The translations under genes were made by a program, and so were the position numbers. 64,000 bases of DNA from Nonomuraea ceibae (GTDB lineage Bacteria > Actinomycetota > Actinomycetes > Streptosporangiales > Streptosporangiaceae), in the NCBI RefSeq assembly GCF_019396325.1, contig NZ_JAHKRO010000024.1:1-64000 (forward strand), in the 5' to 3' direction. Below, piece after piece: positions 7,744 through 17,003 of this stretch. A model generated the notes under the pieces. The model saw nothing but the letters and a program-made list of their open reading frames with translations. It searched no databases and had not been told where the DNA came from. How positions within the stretch are numbered: the first letter of the stretch is position 1; every line of letters starts with the position of its first letter.

Positions 7744-8499
7744 TCAGGACCAGACCGACAGCTCCGGCCGCTTGGGCGCGAGCCCGTCGCCCGAGGAGAC
7801 GCCGCGCAGGCGGCGCGACACCCACGGCACCAGGTGCTCGCGCATCCACTGGGCGTCCTCCTTGCGGCGGGCGCGCGGATCCACGGCCCGCTCCGGCCAC
7901 GACTTGTGCCAGTCGTCGAACGGGACGCCGAGGATGTCGAGCACGCGGGCGGCCACCAGCCGGTGACCGTCGGCGTTCATGTGGAGGCGGTCCTCGCTCC
8001 ACGCCCGCCAGTCGCGCAGGCCCTGCATCGACCACTGGTCCACCAGGTGGCAGCCGTAGAGGTCGGCGATCGAGCGCACGTGCAGGTAGAAGACGGCGAA
8101 GCGGCCGCGCAGCCGCCGCATCAGCGGCATGTCACGCGGGTCGACGCCGGTGAACAGCAGCACGTCGGCGCCGCAGGAGCGCAGCTCGCGCACCGCGCCC
8201 GCCAGCCGCTTGGCCATCACGTCGGGGTCGCTGCCCGGCCGCAGCAGGTCGTTGCCGCCGGCGCAGAGGCTGACCAGGTCAGGAGCCATCTGCACGGCCG
8301 CGGGGACCTGCTCGGTGACGATCTGGTCGAGCAGCCTGCCGCGCACCGCCAGGTTGGCGTAGCGGAACGACGGATCGTCCTGTGCGAGCCGTTCTGCGAC
8401 CCGGTCGGCCCAGCCTCGGTAGTGGCCGTTGGTGCCGGGGTCGTTCAAGCCCTCGGTGAAACTGTCACCGAGCGCCACGAAGGAGCCGTAATGCCTCAT
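7744..8499 (-). CDS. SGNH/GDSL-family hydrolase
   Basis: 251 aa from the ATG of MRHYGSFVALGDSFTEG. Block I G-D-S-F-T-E-G carries the nucleophilic Ser at the N terminus, GGNDLL is block III, and D-R-L-H-M-N-A-D-G-H near residue 190 supplies the Asp/His pair. These proteins are esterases or lipases on acyl or acetyl esters. No signal peptide is seen, so it is probably cytoplasmic. The C-terminal 35 residues (W-V-S-R-R-L-R-G-V-S) are an extension of unknown role. It lies downstream of the aro operon terminator on the same strand. Confidence 0.88.
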   Translation of the reverse strand: MRHYGSFVALGDSFTEGLNDPGTNGHYRGWADRVAERLAQDDPSFRYANLAVRGRLLDQIVTEQVPAAVQMAPDLVSLCAGGNDLLRPGSDPDVMAKRLAGAVRELRSCGADVLLFTGVDPRDMPLMRRLRGRFAVFYLHVRSIADLYGCHLVDQWSMQGLRDWRAWSEDRLHMNADGHRLVAARVLDILGVPFDDWHKSWPERAVDPRARRKEDAQWMREHLVPWVSRRLRGVSSGDGLAPKRPELSVWS

Positions 8500-8538
8500 G
8501 ACCTGCTGTTCATCTCCGCTTTTTCGTCGTGCCGCGGC

Positions 8539-8563
8539 GTGGGCCACGACTGTAGTGGCCCAC
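8539..8563 (-). terminator. Terminator of the aro operon
   Basis: Perfect 9-bp stem GTGGGCCAC / GTGGCCCAC with a 7-nt loop, a few bases after the aroB stop codon. In the minus direction an A-rich stretch follows rather than a U-tract. Confidence 0.65.
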
Positions 8564-8568
8564 ACACG

Positions 8569-9657
8569 TTAATGCCCGGTGACACGCGCGACGGCACGGT
8601 AGGCGGCTTCCAAAAGCTCCTCGGGCGGGTCCTCCAGCCGGCCTGGCCGGGCCAGGCCGTCGAGCACGACGAAGCGCTGCTTGGCGCCGCGGTTCTTCTT
8701 GTCGAGGCGCATGTGGTCGCGCAGCCTCGGCCAGGCGTCGGCCGGGTAGGCGGTGGGCAGGCCGACCGACGTCAGGATGGCGCGGGTGCGCTCGACCAGG
8801 TCGGGCCCGACGCGGCCGTCGAGCCGGGACAGCTCGGCGGCGAACACCATGCCGATGGCGACGGCCTCGCCGTGGCGCATCCGGTAGCTCTCCGCGCGCT
8901 CGATCGCGTGGGCGAGCGTGTGGCCGTAGTTGAGGATCTCGCGCAGCCCGGCCTCGCGCAGGTCGGCGCCGACCACGTCGGCCTTGACCTGGATCTTGCG
9001 CTCGATCAGCTCGCGGGTGTGGCCGCCCTCGGGCCTGGTGGCGGCGTCGGGGTCGTCCTCGATGAGCTCGAGAATGCGCGGGTCGGCGATGAAGCCGCCC
9101 TTGATGATCTCGGCGAGGCCGGCCACGTAGTCGGCGCGCGGCATGCTGGGCAGCGTCGCCAGGTCGCACAGCACGCCCGCCGGGGGCAGGAAGGTGCCGA
9201 CCAGGTTCTTGCCCTCGGGGGTGTCGATGCCGTTCTTGCCGCCGACGGCCGCGTCGACCATCGCCAGCAGCGTGGTGGGGACGAGCACGACCTGCACGCC
9301 GCGCAGCCACGTCCCGGCCACGAACCCGGCCAGGTCGGTGGTCGCGCCGCCGCCCACGCCGACGACCGCGTCGGAGCGGGTGACGCCGTGGCGGCCGAGC
9401 GCCGACCAGAGCTGGGCGGCCACCTCGACGGTCTTGGCCTGCTCGCCGTCGGGCACCGGCAGCGCGACCACGTCGAACCCGGCGTCGGACAGCGCCGCGC
9501 ACACCGGCCGCGAGATCTCCGGCAGGCTCTCCGGGTGGATCACCGCCACCGTGCGCACCCCGGGCTTGAACAGCCCCGGCAGCTCGCCGAGCACGCCCGT
9601 GCCGACGACGACCTCGTACGGGCTGTCGCCGCGCACGGCGATCCGCGTCACGCTCAT
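8569..9657 (-). CDS. aroB: 3-dehydroquinate synthase
   Basis: 362 aa, normal for the family. It converts DAHP to 3-dehydroquinate in the shikimate pathway (NAD+ and Zn2+ dependent). Diagnostic segments: VVGVGGGATTDLAGFVA for NAD binding, VPTTLLAMVDAAVGGKNGID for substrate lysines and phosphate handling, and N-Y-G-H-T-L-A-H-A-I-E with metal-ligand histidines. Its ATG overlaps the aroK stop codon as ATGA, so translation is coupled. It is the last gene of aroC-aroK-aroB. Confidence 0.96.
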   Translation of the reverse strand: MSVTRIAVRGDSPYEVVVGTGVLGELPGLFKPGVRTVAVIHPESLPEISRPVCAALSDAGFDVVALPVPDGEQAKTVEVAAQLWSALGRHGVTRSDAVVGVGGGATTDLAGFVAGTWLRGVQVVLVPTTLLAMVDAAVGGKNGIDTPEGKNLVGTFLPPAGVLCDLATLPSMPRADYVAGLAEIIKGGFIADPRILELIEDDPDAATRPEGGHTRELIERKIQVKADVVGADLREAGLREILNYGHTLAHAIERAESYRMRHGEAVAIGMVFAAELSRLDGRVGPDLVERTRAILTSVGLPTAYPADAWPRLRDHMRLDKKNRGAKQRFVVLDGLARPGRLEDPPEELLEAAYRAVARVTGH

Positions 9658-10154
9658 GCCCCCAGGCCCTTCAGGATCTCGTCGGCCAGCTCGTCGGGCT
9701 CACGCCCGCCGGTGTCGACCGTCAGCACGGCCAGCCGCTCGTAGACGGGCCGGCGCTCCTCCATCAGCCGCTTGAGCTGGCTGCGCGGGTTGAGCACGAG
9801 CAGCGGCCTGGCCGAGGCGAGGCCGACCCGCTGCACCGCGTCGGCCAGGCCGACCTGAAGGTAGACGACCGGGTGGCCGGCGAGCAGGGCCTGCGTCTCC
9901 TCGTGCAGCACGGCGCCGCCGCCGAGCGACAGGACGCCGTCGTGCTCGGCCAGCGCCCGCCGCACCGCCTCGTGCTCCAGCTCGCGGAAGCGCTCCTCGC
10001 CGTCGTCGATGAAGATCTCGCTGACGGGCTTGCCCGCGACGGCCTCGACGTCGGCGTCGGTGTCGCGGAAGGCGACGCCGAGCCGCTCGGCGAGGAGGCG
10101 GCCGAGAGTGGTCTTGCCCGACCCGGGCGGGCCGATCAGCACGGCCTTGGTCAT
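9654..10154 (-). CDS. aroK: Shikimate kinase
   Basis: 166 aa from the ATG at 10154, which overlaps the aroC stop (ATGA). Phosphorylates shikimate with ATP. The Walker A loop GPPGSGKTT is at residues 8-16, the D-T-D-A-D substrate motif near 32-36, the GGGAVL shikimate-binding turn near 80, and an R-P-L-L LID-type segment near 117. A longer upstream open frame is only the antiparallel or offset reading of aroC. Confidence 0.95.
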   Translation of the reverse strand: MTKAVLIGPPGSGKTTLGRLLAERLGVAFRDTDADVEAVAGKPVSEIFIDDGEERFRELEHEAVRRALAEHDGVLSLGGGAVLHEETQALLAGHPVVYLQVGLADAVQRVGLASARPLLVLNPRSQLKRLMEERRPVYERLAVLTVDTGGREPDELADEILKGLGA

Positions 10155-11332
10155 TTGATCACCATGGATGAGAGGTAGCCGGACAGGTTGCGGGCGACTT
10201 CCTCCACGGAGTCGCCGCCGAACTTCTCCAACGCGGCGTCGGCCAGCACCAGCGCCACCATCGCCTCGGCGACGATGCCCGCCGCCGGGACCGCGCACAC
10301 GTCGGAGCGCTCGTGGTGGGCCTTGGCGGCCTCGCCCGTCTTGACGTCGATCGTGGCCAGCGCCCTGGGCACGGTCGAGATGGGCTTCATCGCGGCGCTG
10401 ACGCGCAGGATCTCGCCGTTGGTCATGCCGCCCTCGACGCCGCCCGCCCGGTTGGTGACGCGCCGCACGCCGTCGCCCGTGGTGTAGGCGATCTCGTCGT
10501 GGGCCCGCGAGCCGGGCCTGCGGGCGGTCTCGAAGCCGTCGCCGACGGCCACGCCCTTGATCGCCTGGATGCCCATGAGCGCGCCGGCCAGCCGCGAGTC
10601 GAGGCGCCGGTCCCAGTGCGTGTAGCTGCCCAGGCCGGGCGGCAGGCCGTAGGCCAGCACCTCGACGACGCCGCCGAGCGTGTCGCCGTCCTTGTGCGCC
10701 CGGTCGATCACCTCGACCATGGCGGCGCTGCCCGCCGGGTCGGCGCAGCGGACCGGGTCGGCGTCGACGCGGGCCAGGTCGTTGGGGCCGGGCAGTTCGT
10801 CGGCCGGCGTGACGGCGTCGCCGATGGAGGTGACGTGGCTGACGATGTCGACGCCGAGCGCCTGCTTGAGGAAGCGCCTGGCCACCTCGCCGAGCGCGAC
10901 GCGGGCCGCCGTCTCGCGGGCGCTGGCCCGGTCGAGCACCTGGCGGGCGTCGTCGAACCCGTACTTCTGCATGCCGGCCAGGTCGGCGTGGCCCGGCCGG
11001 GGCCGCGAGCGCGGCGCGTTGCGCGCCAGGCCCTCCAGCTCCGCCGGGTCGACCGGGTCGGCCGACATGACCTTCTCCCATTTGGGCCACTCGGTGTTGC
11101 CGATGCGGACGGCGACGGGGCTGCCCATGGTGCGGCCGTGCCGCACCCCGCCCACGATCGTCACCTCGTCCTGCTCGAACTTCATGCGGGCGCCGCGCCC
11201 GTAGCCGAGGCGGCGCCGGCGCAGCGCCTCGTCGATGGCGGCCGTGGTCACCTCGACCCCGGCGGGCAGGCCTTCCAGAACGGCAACGAGCTCGGGGCCG
11301 TGAGACTCTCCGGCAGTCAACCAGCGCAACAT
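10151..11332 (-). CDS. aroC: Chorismate synthase
   Basis: 393 aa. Converts EPSP to chorismate using reduced FMN. The start is set at the classic N terminus [15 protein letters not shown] (ATG 11332, preceded by GGAGG). Other signatures are R-R-x-x-G-Y-G-R-G-x-[10 protein letters not shown], the [11 protein letters not shown] family pattern and [11 protein letters not shown]. First of three overlapping aro genes; the upstream neighbour on the same strand is a prepilin-peptidase homologue 43 bp away. Confidence 0.96.
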   Translation of the reverse strand: MLRWLTAGESHGPELVAVLEGLPAGVEVTTAAIDEALRRRRLGYGRGARMKFEQDEVTIVGGVRHGRTMGSPVAVRIGNTEWPKWEKVMSADPVDPAELEGLARNAPRSRPRPGHADLAGMQKYGFDDARQVLDRASARETAARVALGEVARRFLKQALGVDIVSHVTSIGDAVTPADELPGPNDLARVDADPVRCADPAGSAAMVEVIDRAHKDGDTLGGVVEVLAYGLPPGLGSYTHWDRRLDSRLAGALMGIQAIKGVAVGDGFETARRPGSRAHDEIAYTTGDGVRRVTNRAGGVEGGMTNGEILRVSAAMKPISTVPRALATIDVKTGEAAKAHHERSDVCAVPAAGIVAEAMVALVLADAALEKFGGDSVEEVARNLSGYLSSMVIK

Positions 11333-11375
11333 GCCTCCAAGTCTTCCATGCGCGGCCCAGTGGGATGTCCGGCGT

Positions 11376-12011
11376 TCATCCACCGAGACAGAGCCCGGCC
11401 AGGGCGCCGAGCAGCATGAACGGCCCGAACGGGAACTGGGTCGCGCGTGTCGCGCGCCGGGTGGCCAGCAGGACGACCGCGTACAGGGCGCCCAGGAACT
11501 GCCCGCCCAGCGCCGCGACGGCCCACGCCTGCCAGCCGAGCGCCCCGCACGCCAGGCCGATCAGCCCGGCCAGCTTGACGTCGCCCAGCCCCAGATCGGC
11601 CGGCCTGACGAACCAGAGCACACCGTACGCGGCGGCCAGCGCGAGCCCGCCGAGCAGCGCCCTGGGCAGCTCCCCGGTGGGCAGCAGCGTCAGCACGAGG
11701 ATCGGGTACGACGGCAGCGTGATCACGTCCGGCAGGCGGCTGGTGCGCCAGTCGACGAAGGCCAGCGCCGTCCCCGCCACCGCCGCGTACACGTACGGCA
11801 GGCCGGCCCGCCAGGCGACGAGCACGGTCACGACGGCGGTGACCACCTCGGGCAGCGGCGGCCAGGCCGGGACCGGGACGGTGCGCACGAGGGCGCGCAG
11901 CGCGGCGCGGGCCTCGGCCCGATGGTCGGCGGGGTCGGGGGCGAAGGCGCCGGCCAGGGTCCTGACGTAGCGACCGGCGACGAGGCCGAGCACCCCCAGC
12001 AGTGCGAGCAC
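11376..12011 (-). CDS. A24-family prepilin peptidase homologue
   Basis: 211 aa integral membrane aspartyl protease of the type IV prepilin/TadV class. The two catalytic Asp positions are visible: [11 protein letters not shown] in the middle and G-L-G-D-V-K-L-A-G (GxGD motif). Seven or so hydrophobic helices. It would cleave the leader of type IV or Flp prepilins, although none is encoded in this window. The N-terminal methylase domain of classical PilD is absent, as in TadV-like forms. GTG 12011 is 6 nt after TAGTGT (leaderless). Probably co-transcribed with aroC. Confidence 0.88.
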   Translation of the reverse strand: MLALLGVLGLVAGRYVRTLAGAFAPDPADHRAEARAALRALVRTVPVPAWPPLPEVVTAVVTVLVAWRAGLPYVYAAVAGTALAFVDWRTSRLPDVITLPSYPILVLTLLPTGELPRALLGGLALAAAYGVLWFVRPADLGLGDVKLAGLIGLACGALGWQAWAVAALGGQFLGALYAVVLLATRRATRATQFPFGPFMLLGALAGLCLGG

Positions 12012-12048
12012 GGCCCGACACTATTGCGGGCGCGGGCCCGGCCGTCGG

Positions 12049-12213
12049 ATGATTTCCAGATGGGCGGGGACAAAATTCACCAGGATCGCCGTCGTCCTCT
12101 CGACCTTCGTGCTGGTGCCCGTCCTGCTGGAGCTCCTCGCCCGGTACATCGAGGGCAGCCGCGTGTCCATGGCCGACCAGGAGGAGCAGGAGTGGTCGGA
12201 GTCGGGCTCCTGA
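12049..12213 (+). CDS. Small single-pass membrane protein (54 aa)
   Basis: An ATG-to-TGA frame encodes MISRWAGTKFTRIAVVLSTF..., one strongly hydrophobic helix (about residues 13-31), then an amphipathic acidic tail rich in Glu and Gln (MADQEEQEWSESGS). A positively charged N terminus before the helix predicts N-in topology. Third positions are mostly G or C, consistent with real coding. It sits in the otherwise unassigned gap between the divergent peptidase and the convergent SseB-like gene. No ribosome site is obvious. Function unknown. Confidence 0.55.
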   Translation: MISRWAGTKFTRIAVVLSTFVLVPVLLELLARYIEGSRVSMADQEEQEWSESGS

Positions 12214-12235
12214 CCCGCGTCCCGTCCGTGCGGGC

Positions 12236-12769
12236 TCAGTTCGTGCGGCGGCGGAACCAGCGGCGTCGGGCGACCGGCTCGACGCGCGCGACGGTCACGC
12301 CGGGGAGCTGCTCGAGCGTGCCGGATTCGACGGCGGCCAGCGCCCGCAGCACGTCACCCTCGATCACGAACGTCACCGGGCCCGCCACGTCCACGACCAC
12401 CGCCGCCGCCTCCTCCCCCACGGCCGCCCGGCACACCTGCAGCGTGCTCGCCTGGATCGGCCGGGCGTCGGGACGCCACCTGATCAGCGCCTCCGTGCCG
12501 GTGAACGCCAGCACCGCCTGCCTGCCGTCCTTGCCGACGAGCTTGGGCAGGGCCATCTCGCTCTCCTTCTCCTGCCGCAGGCCGTGCTCGCCCACCTCGG
12601 ACTCGGTGAGCAGGGCCACGACGGGCACCAGAAGGCGGGCGCCGGTGAGCGCGTTGAGCACCCGGTCGGGGCCCGCCGCACCCCGCTGGTAGTCGTCCAG
12701 CGCGGCGGCCACGGCGGGCGCGACGCCGCCGTCGTCGTCGGGGTCGAGGGGTTGCGGAATGCTCGGCAC
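12236..12769 (-). CDS. SseB-like domain protein
   Basis: 177 aa. The first 120 residues fit the SseB N-terminal domain: A-L-D-D-Y-Q, a L-L-V-P-V-V strand, then a strand after the insert E-M-A-L-P-K-L-V-G-K-D-G-R-Q-A-V-L-A-F-T. The name comes from enterobacterial SseB; the biochemical function in actinobacteria is unknown. No signal or membrane helix. The C terminus is basic (RRRWFRRRTN), perhaps binding nucleic acid or membrane. GTG 12769 follows TAGTCT by 8 nt. Confidence 0.8.
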   Translation of the reverse strand: MPSIPQPLDPDDDGGVAPAVAAALDDYQRGAAGPDRVLNALTGARLLVPVVALLTESEVGEHGLRQEKESEMALPKLVGKDGRQAVLAFTGTEALIRWRPDARPIQASTLQVCRAAVGEEAAAVVVDVAGPVTFVIEGDVLRALAAVESGTLEQLPGVTVARVEPVARRRWFRRRTN

Positions 12770-12915
12770 AGCGTCCGAGACTACCCGCGCCCTCTCCCGC
12801 CCCGCCCACCAGGCTCACGCCGCCGATCCCGTACGACGGCTCCATGACGTGCGGCCGTGAGACGGGTCAGGGGCGGACGGGGCAGCGAGGGACGGGAGGG
12901 TCAGGGGCGGGAGGG

Positions 12916-14010
12916 TCAGGGGCGGGGTGGGACGTTCACGGGGGGCAGGGCGGCCGTCGACTCCTCCTCGCCGGTGCCCGTCGCCCGGAGCAGGTCGACC
13001 ACGATCGAGCGGAGCTGGGCCACGATCACGTCGGCGGAGAAGCCCAGGCGTTCGGGGCGCTGGCGGGTGGCGACGGCCAGCAGCGCCTGCCTGGCCAGCA
13101 CGGGCTCGCGGCCCGCGCCCAGCTCCAGTTGCAGCAGCAGCGCCGCCTCCGACACCTCACGGAGCGAGTCGGCCAGCGCGGGCGGGGGCGGCGGGTACTC
13201 GCCGAGCGCGGCCAGGGTGCGGCGGGCCAGCACGCGGGCGTTCCTGAGCGCGTGGTCGACGGGCTCGGCGGCCGTCTCGTACCGGGCGAGCCTGGCGCGG
13301 CGGTGCCAGTGCATCGGGGAGATCATGATGATCTCCTTGCTGGTCTGCAGCGCCTGCTCGAACTCCTCCACCGCCGCCTGGGTGCCGCGCGCCTCCTCCA
13401 GTGCCTCGGCGGCCAGGTCGGCGTCGCGCTTCTCGATCGCCACCGCCGCCTGCTCCAGCGCCGTGGACAGCGCGTCGAGCACCCCGGAGGCGTGTTTGGC
13501 CGCGATGGTCAGCGGGCTGGCGGGCATGAGCGCCACAGCGGCCAGGCCGACGACGCCGCCGGTGAGCGCGTCGAGCATGCGGTCGAAGCCGCCCATGTCG
13601 TCGCCGGGCACCACCGCCGCGACCAGCACGGCCGAGGAGGCGGCCTGCGCGGCGAACAGCGCGCCGCTGTCGAGCAGCACGGCGGTCGCCATGGCCAGCG
13701 CCACCACGAGGGCGATCTGCCAGGGGCCGGAGCCGATCCAGGCCACCAGCAGGTCGCCGACGCCGACGCCGAGGCTGACGCCCACGACGAGTTCCGCCAC
13801 CCGGCGCAGCCGCTGGCCGAGGCCGATGCCGACGCTGATGAGCACCGCGATCGGGGCGAAGAAGGGACGCGTGTGCCCGAGGAACTGCGTGGCGATCATC
13901 CACGCCACGGCCGAGCCCACGGCGGACTGCGCGATCGAGGGAGCCGTCAGCCCGAACGTCCGCAGCCGCTCCCGCATGTGATCGCCGAGCTTCGTACCCA
14001 CCCTTCCCAC
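12916..14010 (-). CDS. FUSC-family aromatic acid exporter-like protein
   Basis: 364 aa. The N-terminal 160 residues contain five or six membrane helices, including the F-F-A-P-I-A-V-L-I-S and G-Q-R-L-R-R-V-A-E-L-V-V-G-V segments typical of FUSC/ArAE transporters (AaeB, fusaric acid resistance). The C-terminal half is a soluble helical domain. This half-size form probably dimerises. It likely exports aromatic carboxylates or similar amphiphiles. A TetR regulator is transcribed divergently 113 bp away and is the obvious candidate to control it. Confidence 0.85.
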   Translation of the reverse strand: MGRVGTKLGDHMRERLRTFGLTAPSIAQSAVGSAVAWMIATQFLGHTRPFFAPIAVLISVGIGLGQRLRRVAELVVGVSLGVGVGDLLVAWIGSGPWQIALVVALAMATAVLLDSGALFAAQAASSAVLVAAVVPGDDMGGFDRMLDALTGGVVGLAAVALMPASPLTIAAKHASGVLDALSTALEQAAVAIEKRDADLAAEALEEARGTQAAVEEFEQALQTSKEIIMISPMHWHRRARLARYETAAEPVDHALRNARVLARRTLAALGEYPPPPPALADSLREVSEAALLLQLELGAGREPVLARQALLAVATRQRPERLGFSADVIVAQLRSIVVDLLRATGTGEEESTAALPPVNVPPRP

Positions 14011-14123
14011 CCTGACGGATCTTTATGACATTACGGTCACACAGTCCAAGGCGGGCGATAACGGCCAGTATTCCCGCGTCGCGTTGGCCTGGGGCGCTTG
14101 GCGGGCCCCCTATTGTCGTCATC

Positions 14124-14663
14124 GTGGAACCAAGGAGCCGGGAGGGCACCCGGCGGCGCATCCTCGACGCGGCCCGCCGGTTGTTCGCCGAGCACGGCTA
14201 CGACGAGGTGACCATGCGCATGCTCGCCGCCGAGGCGAACGCCAACGTCGCGCTCATCAACCGATATTTCGGGTCGAAGCGGGAGCTGTTCGCCGAGGTG
14301 CTGGCCCAGCAGGGGCGCTTCCCCGGCGTGCTCGACGAAGGCGACGACCTGGCCGTGCGGCTCGCCGAGTACGTCGCCGACCGGCTCGGCTCCGAGGCCG
14401 ACAGCCCGGTGCTCGCCACCCTCACCCGGTCCGGGTCCAGCCCCGAGATCCGCAGCATCACCAAGGACCGGGTCCGCACCGCCATCCTGGAGCCGCTCGT
14501 CGACCGCCTGCCGGGCGAGGACGCCGAGCTGCGCGCCACGATCGCCACGGCGATCGTCATGGGCAGCGGCCAGTTCCGCCAGCTCTTCGGCCCGGCCACG
14601 ACGACCCCCCGCGACAAGGTCGTCCAACGGCTCACCGCCGTCTTCCGCGCCTGCCTCACCTGA
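14124..14663 (+). CDS. TetR-family transcriptional regulator
   Basis: 179 aa from the GTG at 14124, 7 nt after TATTGT (14111-14116), which makes a leaderless start likely; the longer frame from 14025 adds an unlikely Arg-rich stretch. The HTH is at residues 10-55 (R-R-R-I-L-D-A-A-R-R-L-F-A-E-H-G-Y through N-V-A-L-I-N-R-Y-F-G-S-K). The ligand-binding domain has the TetR_C shape with an LVDRLPGEDAEL helix. Divergent from the FUSC exporter, so a local repressor responding to the exported compound is likely. Confidence 0.88.
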   Translation: MEPRSREGTRRRILDAARRLFAEHGYDEVTMRMLAAEANANVALINRYFGSKRELFAEVLAQQGRFPGVLDEGDDLAVRLAEYVADRLGSEADSPVLATLTRSGSSPEIRSITKDRVRTAILEPLVDRLPGEDAELRATIATAIVMGSGQFRQLFGPATTTPRDKVVQRLTAVFRACLT

Positions 14664-15068
14664 CCCCGTCCGGCCTCCACGGCACCGCCCCTCCGCAGCA
14701 CGCCGGGCTGACCCCGTAAGGGGAGCGCCTGCCGGGGGCCGCCGTCCGGGACACTGCCCGAGCGCCACTTCGCGACCAGCCGGAGCCGACCCACCGGCAC
14801 CGCCCCCGGAGACCCACACCGCGCCCGGTGCGGACCGCCGCACCGCCCTTGGCGGGAGCGGCCCGCGCCGTCTCCTCTCTCACCCGTGCGACCACCCGGG
14901 GTGGGCCGCCGCACCAGCCCGAAGGCGCACCCCCAAGAGGGGCGGGGCAGTGCTCCCCCCGGGTGAGCGGCGGGGCGTTCGGTAGGCCGGTGGTGCGTAC
15001 GGGTCCGGGGTCGGGGTGGGCTGGAGGGCGGGTTCCCTCGACGGGGTGGGGCGTTTGTAGGGGCGGGG
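14664..15068. other. 405-bp intergenic stretch without a supportable gene
   Basis: It separates the TetR gene from the convergent alpha/beta hydrolase. Open frames here (for example 14828-15103 on plus) are Arg/Gly/Pro-rich, without ribosome site or family features. A small GTAA-capped CCCC/GGGG hairpin lies near 14715, possibly ending the TetR transcript. The right half is unusually G-rich on plus (runs of GGGG around 14935-15070). Confidence 0.5.
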
Positions 15069-15737
15069 TCAGGCAGAGAGGAAGGTGTCCAGGGCCGCTT
15101 TGAAGGCCTTGGGGTTGGTGACGTGGACGAGGTGGCCGGCTTCGATGGTGACGAGGGCGGCGCCGGGGATGCGGGCGGCGAGGCGGTCGGCGCGGAAGGG
15201 GCTGGCGGCGCCGCCGGAGATGACGAGCGTCGGGGCGGTGATCCGGGCGAGCCCGGCGAGCCAGGCCGGGTCGGGGTCGAGGAACTGCCGTTCGGTGTCG
15301 TGCATCATGCGCCAGTCGAAGCCGGTGGAGTCGTCCTCCACGAGCGGCGCGCGGCCGTGCATGGGCTCGGGGGCGGCGGAGTCCTCGATGACGAGGCGGG
15401 TGACGCGGCCGGGGTGGTTCATGGCCAGGTGGTAGGCGACCATGCCGCCGAGGGAGTGGCCGACGACGACGGCGCGGTCGATGCCGAGGGCGTCGAGGAG
15501 GCCGGCGACGTCCTCGGCCATGTCGGGGATGGCGTACGTGCCGGGCCGGTCGCTGGCGCCGTGGCCGCGCAGGTCGGGTACGAGCACGTGGTGGCGCCTG
15601 GCGAGGTGCTGGGTGATGCCGTTCCAGTCGTTGTGGTCGGCGGTCCGCCCGTGCAGGAGCACGAGCGCCGGCGCGGCCGGGTCGCCTTCTTCGCGGTACG
15701 TCAGCTTGATCCCGTTGGCGACGGTTTCACGAATCAC
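15069..15737 (-). CDS. Alpha/beta hydrolase
   Basis: 222 aa. The fold is clear: L-L-H-G-R-T-A oxyanion region near residue 30, nucleophile elbow G-H-S-L-G-G near 94, and a terminal G-H-L-V-H for the catalytic His near 205. The cap is short. Substrate unknown; relatives cleave esters, lactones or C-C bonds. GTG 15737 lies 6 nt after TAGGGT (leaderless). It is divergent from the cyanuric acid hydrolase/barbiturase-like gene, with only about 100 bp between, so the two could be co-regulated. Confidence 0.88.
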   Translation of the reverse strand: MIRETVANGIKLTYREEGDPAAPALVLLHGRTADHNDWNGITQHLARRHHVLVPDLRGHGASDRPGTYAIPDMAEDVAGLLDALGIDRAVVVGHSLGGMVAYHLAMNHPGRVTRLVIEDSAAPEPMHGRAPLVEDDSTGFDWRMMHDTERQFLDPDPAWLAGLARITAPTLVISGGAASPFRADRLAARIPGAALVTIEAGHLVHVTNPKAFKAALDTFLSA

Positions 15738-15788
15738 ACCTGGACCCTACTGGCACACATTGCCGGTGTGGCCGTGCGGCGGCGTCAC

Positions 15789-15794
15789 TAGCGT
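15789..15794 (+). promoter_or_regulatory. -10 box upstream of the ring-opening amidohydrolase
   Basis: TAGCGT at 15789-15794 would start transcription near 15801, giving a leader of about 35 nt that includes GGGAAGGGGC before ATG 15838. An ATG at 15805 is too close to be preferred. Confidence 0.4.
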
Positions 15795-15837
15795 CAGGCT
15801 GGGTATGCCGATCGACGTGGCGGGAAGGGGCGGGCGG

Positions 15838-16950
15838 ATGCCGGATCCGATCGAAGTGCGCAAGGTGCCGATCGAGAGCGTGACCGACGCGTCGGGGCTG
15901 GCGCGGCTCATCGACGACGGGGTGATCGAGGCGCACCGGGTGCTGGCCGTGGTGGGCAAGACCGAGGGCAACGGCGGCGTGAACGACTACACGCGCATCC
16001 TGGCCGACCGCGCCTTCCGTGAGGTGCTGGCGTCGCGGGGGCATCCGGCGCCGGAGAGCGTGCCGCTGGTGTGGTCGGGCGGCACCGACGGGGTGCTGAG
16101 CCCGCACGCCACGATCTTCGCGACGCTCGACCCGGCGCGGGCGGTGCCGTCGGACGAGCCGCGCGTGTCGGTCGGGGTGGCGATGAGCGAGGTGATCCTG
16201 CCGGAGGACATCGGCAGGCCGGCCATGGTGGAGAAGGTGGCCGCGGGGGTGCGCGAGGCGATGAAGCTCGCCGGCATCGACGACCCGCGTGACGTCCACT
16301 ACGTGCAGACGAAGACGCCGCTGCTGACGCTGGCGACGATCACCGAGGCGCGGGAGCGTGGCCAGGACACCGCGATCGAGGAGACGGGCCCGTCGATGGA
16401 CCTGTCCAACTCGACCACGGCGCTGGGGGTGGCGGTGGCGCTCGGGGAGATCGCGATGCCGTCGGCGGAGCAGATCCACAAGGACCTGTCGCTCTACTCC
16501 TCGGTGGCGTCGTGCTCGTCGGGGGTGGAGCTGGACCGGGCGCAGATCGTGCTGGTGGGCAACGTGCGCGGCATCGGCGGGCGCTATCGGGCGGGGCACG
16601 CGGTGATGCGCGACGCGCTGGACGCCGACGGCATCTGGGCGGCGATCCGCGACGCCGGCCTGGCGCTGCCGGAGCGGCCGCACCACTCCGACCTGGGCGG
16701 GCGGCTGGTGAACGTGTTCATGAAGTGCGAGGCCGACCCGTCGGGGCGGGTGCGGGGGCGGCGCAACATCATGCTGGACGACTCCGACGTGCACTGGCAC
16801 CGCCAGATCAAGGCCGCGGTGGGCGGGGTGGCCGCGGCCGTCACGGGCGATCCGGCGGTGTTCGTGTCGGTGGCGGCCGTGCACCAGGGCCCGTCGGGCG
16901 GCGGGCCGGTGGCGGCGATCGTGGACCTGGCGGCGGACAACCAGGGCTGA
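15838..16950 (+). CDS. Cyanuric acid hydrolase / barbiturase family protein
   Basis: 370 aa, the usual length of the AtzD/TrzD/barbiturase ring-opening amidohydrolases. The family has three structural repeats, each with a Ser and Lys near the active site. Here they appear around VGKTEGNGG with [16 protein letters not shown] with [12 protein letters not shown], and MKCEAD with HQGPSGGGP. It would open a cyclic imide or triazine ring, cyanuric acid or barbiturate, which cannot be told apart by eye. No biuret or ureidomalonate hydrolase gene is adjacent; the neighbour is a divergent alpha/beta hydrolase. Start chosen by ribosome site. Confidence 0.9.
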   Translation: MPDPIEVRKVPIESVTDASGLARLIDDGVIEAHRVLAVVGKTEGNGGVNDYTRILADRAFREVLASRGHPAPESVPLVWSGGTDGVLSPHATIFATLDPARAVPSDEPRVSVGVAMSEVILPEDIGRPAMVEKVAAGVREAMKLAGIDDPRDVHYVQTKTPLLTLATITEARERGQDTAIEETGPSMDLSNSTTALGVAVALGEIAMPSAEQIHKDLSLYSSVASCSSGVELDRAQIVLVGNVRGIGGRYRAGHAVMRDALDADGIWAAIRDAGLALPERPHHSDLGGRLVNVFMKCEADPSGRVRGRRNIMLDDSDVHWHRQIKAAVGGVAAAVTGDPAVFVSVAAVHQGPSGGGPVAAIVDLAADNQG

Positions 16951-16983
16951 CGAGGTCGACGAGGTCGACCGGGGCTGAGGAGA

Positions 16984-16999
16984 CCGGCCGGGGCCGGCC
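16984..16999. terminator. GC-rich palindrome between convergent genes
   Basis: CCGGCCGGGGCCGGCC forms a GGCCGG/CCGGCC hairpin between the ring-opening amidohydrolase and the convergent aminotransferase, preceded by a repeated GAGGTCGAC. It could act in both directions, but the loop is very short. Confidence 0.35.
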
Positions 17000-17003
17000 C
17001 GGC

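Noticed and set aside
9654..11090. Fusion of shikimate kinase to a long Arg/Gly-rich N terminus
   Set aside because: The extra part is an offset reading of aroC; the kinase begins at the ATGA overlap at 10154.
14828..15103. 91-codon plus-strand frame in the 14.7-15.1 kb gap
   Set aside because: No ribosome site, composition unlike real proteins here, and it runs into the convergent hydrolase gene.
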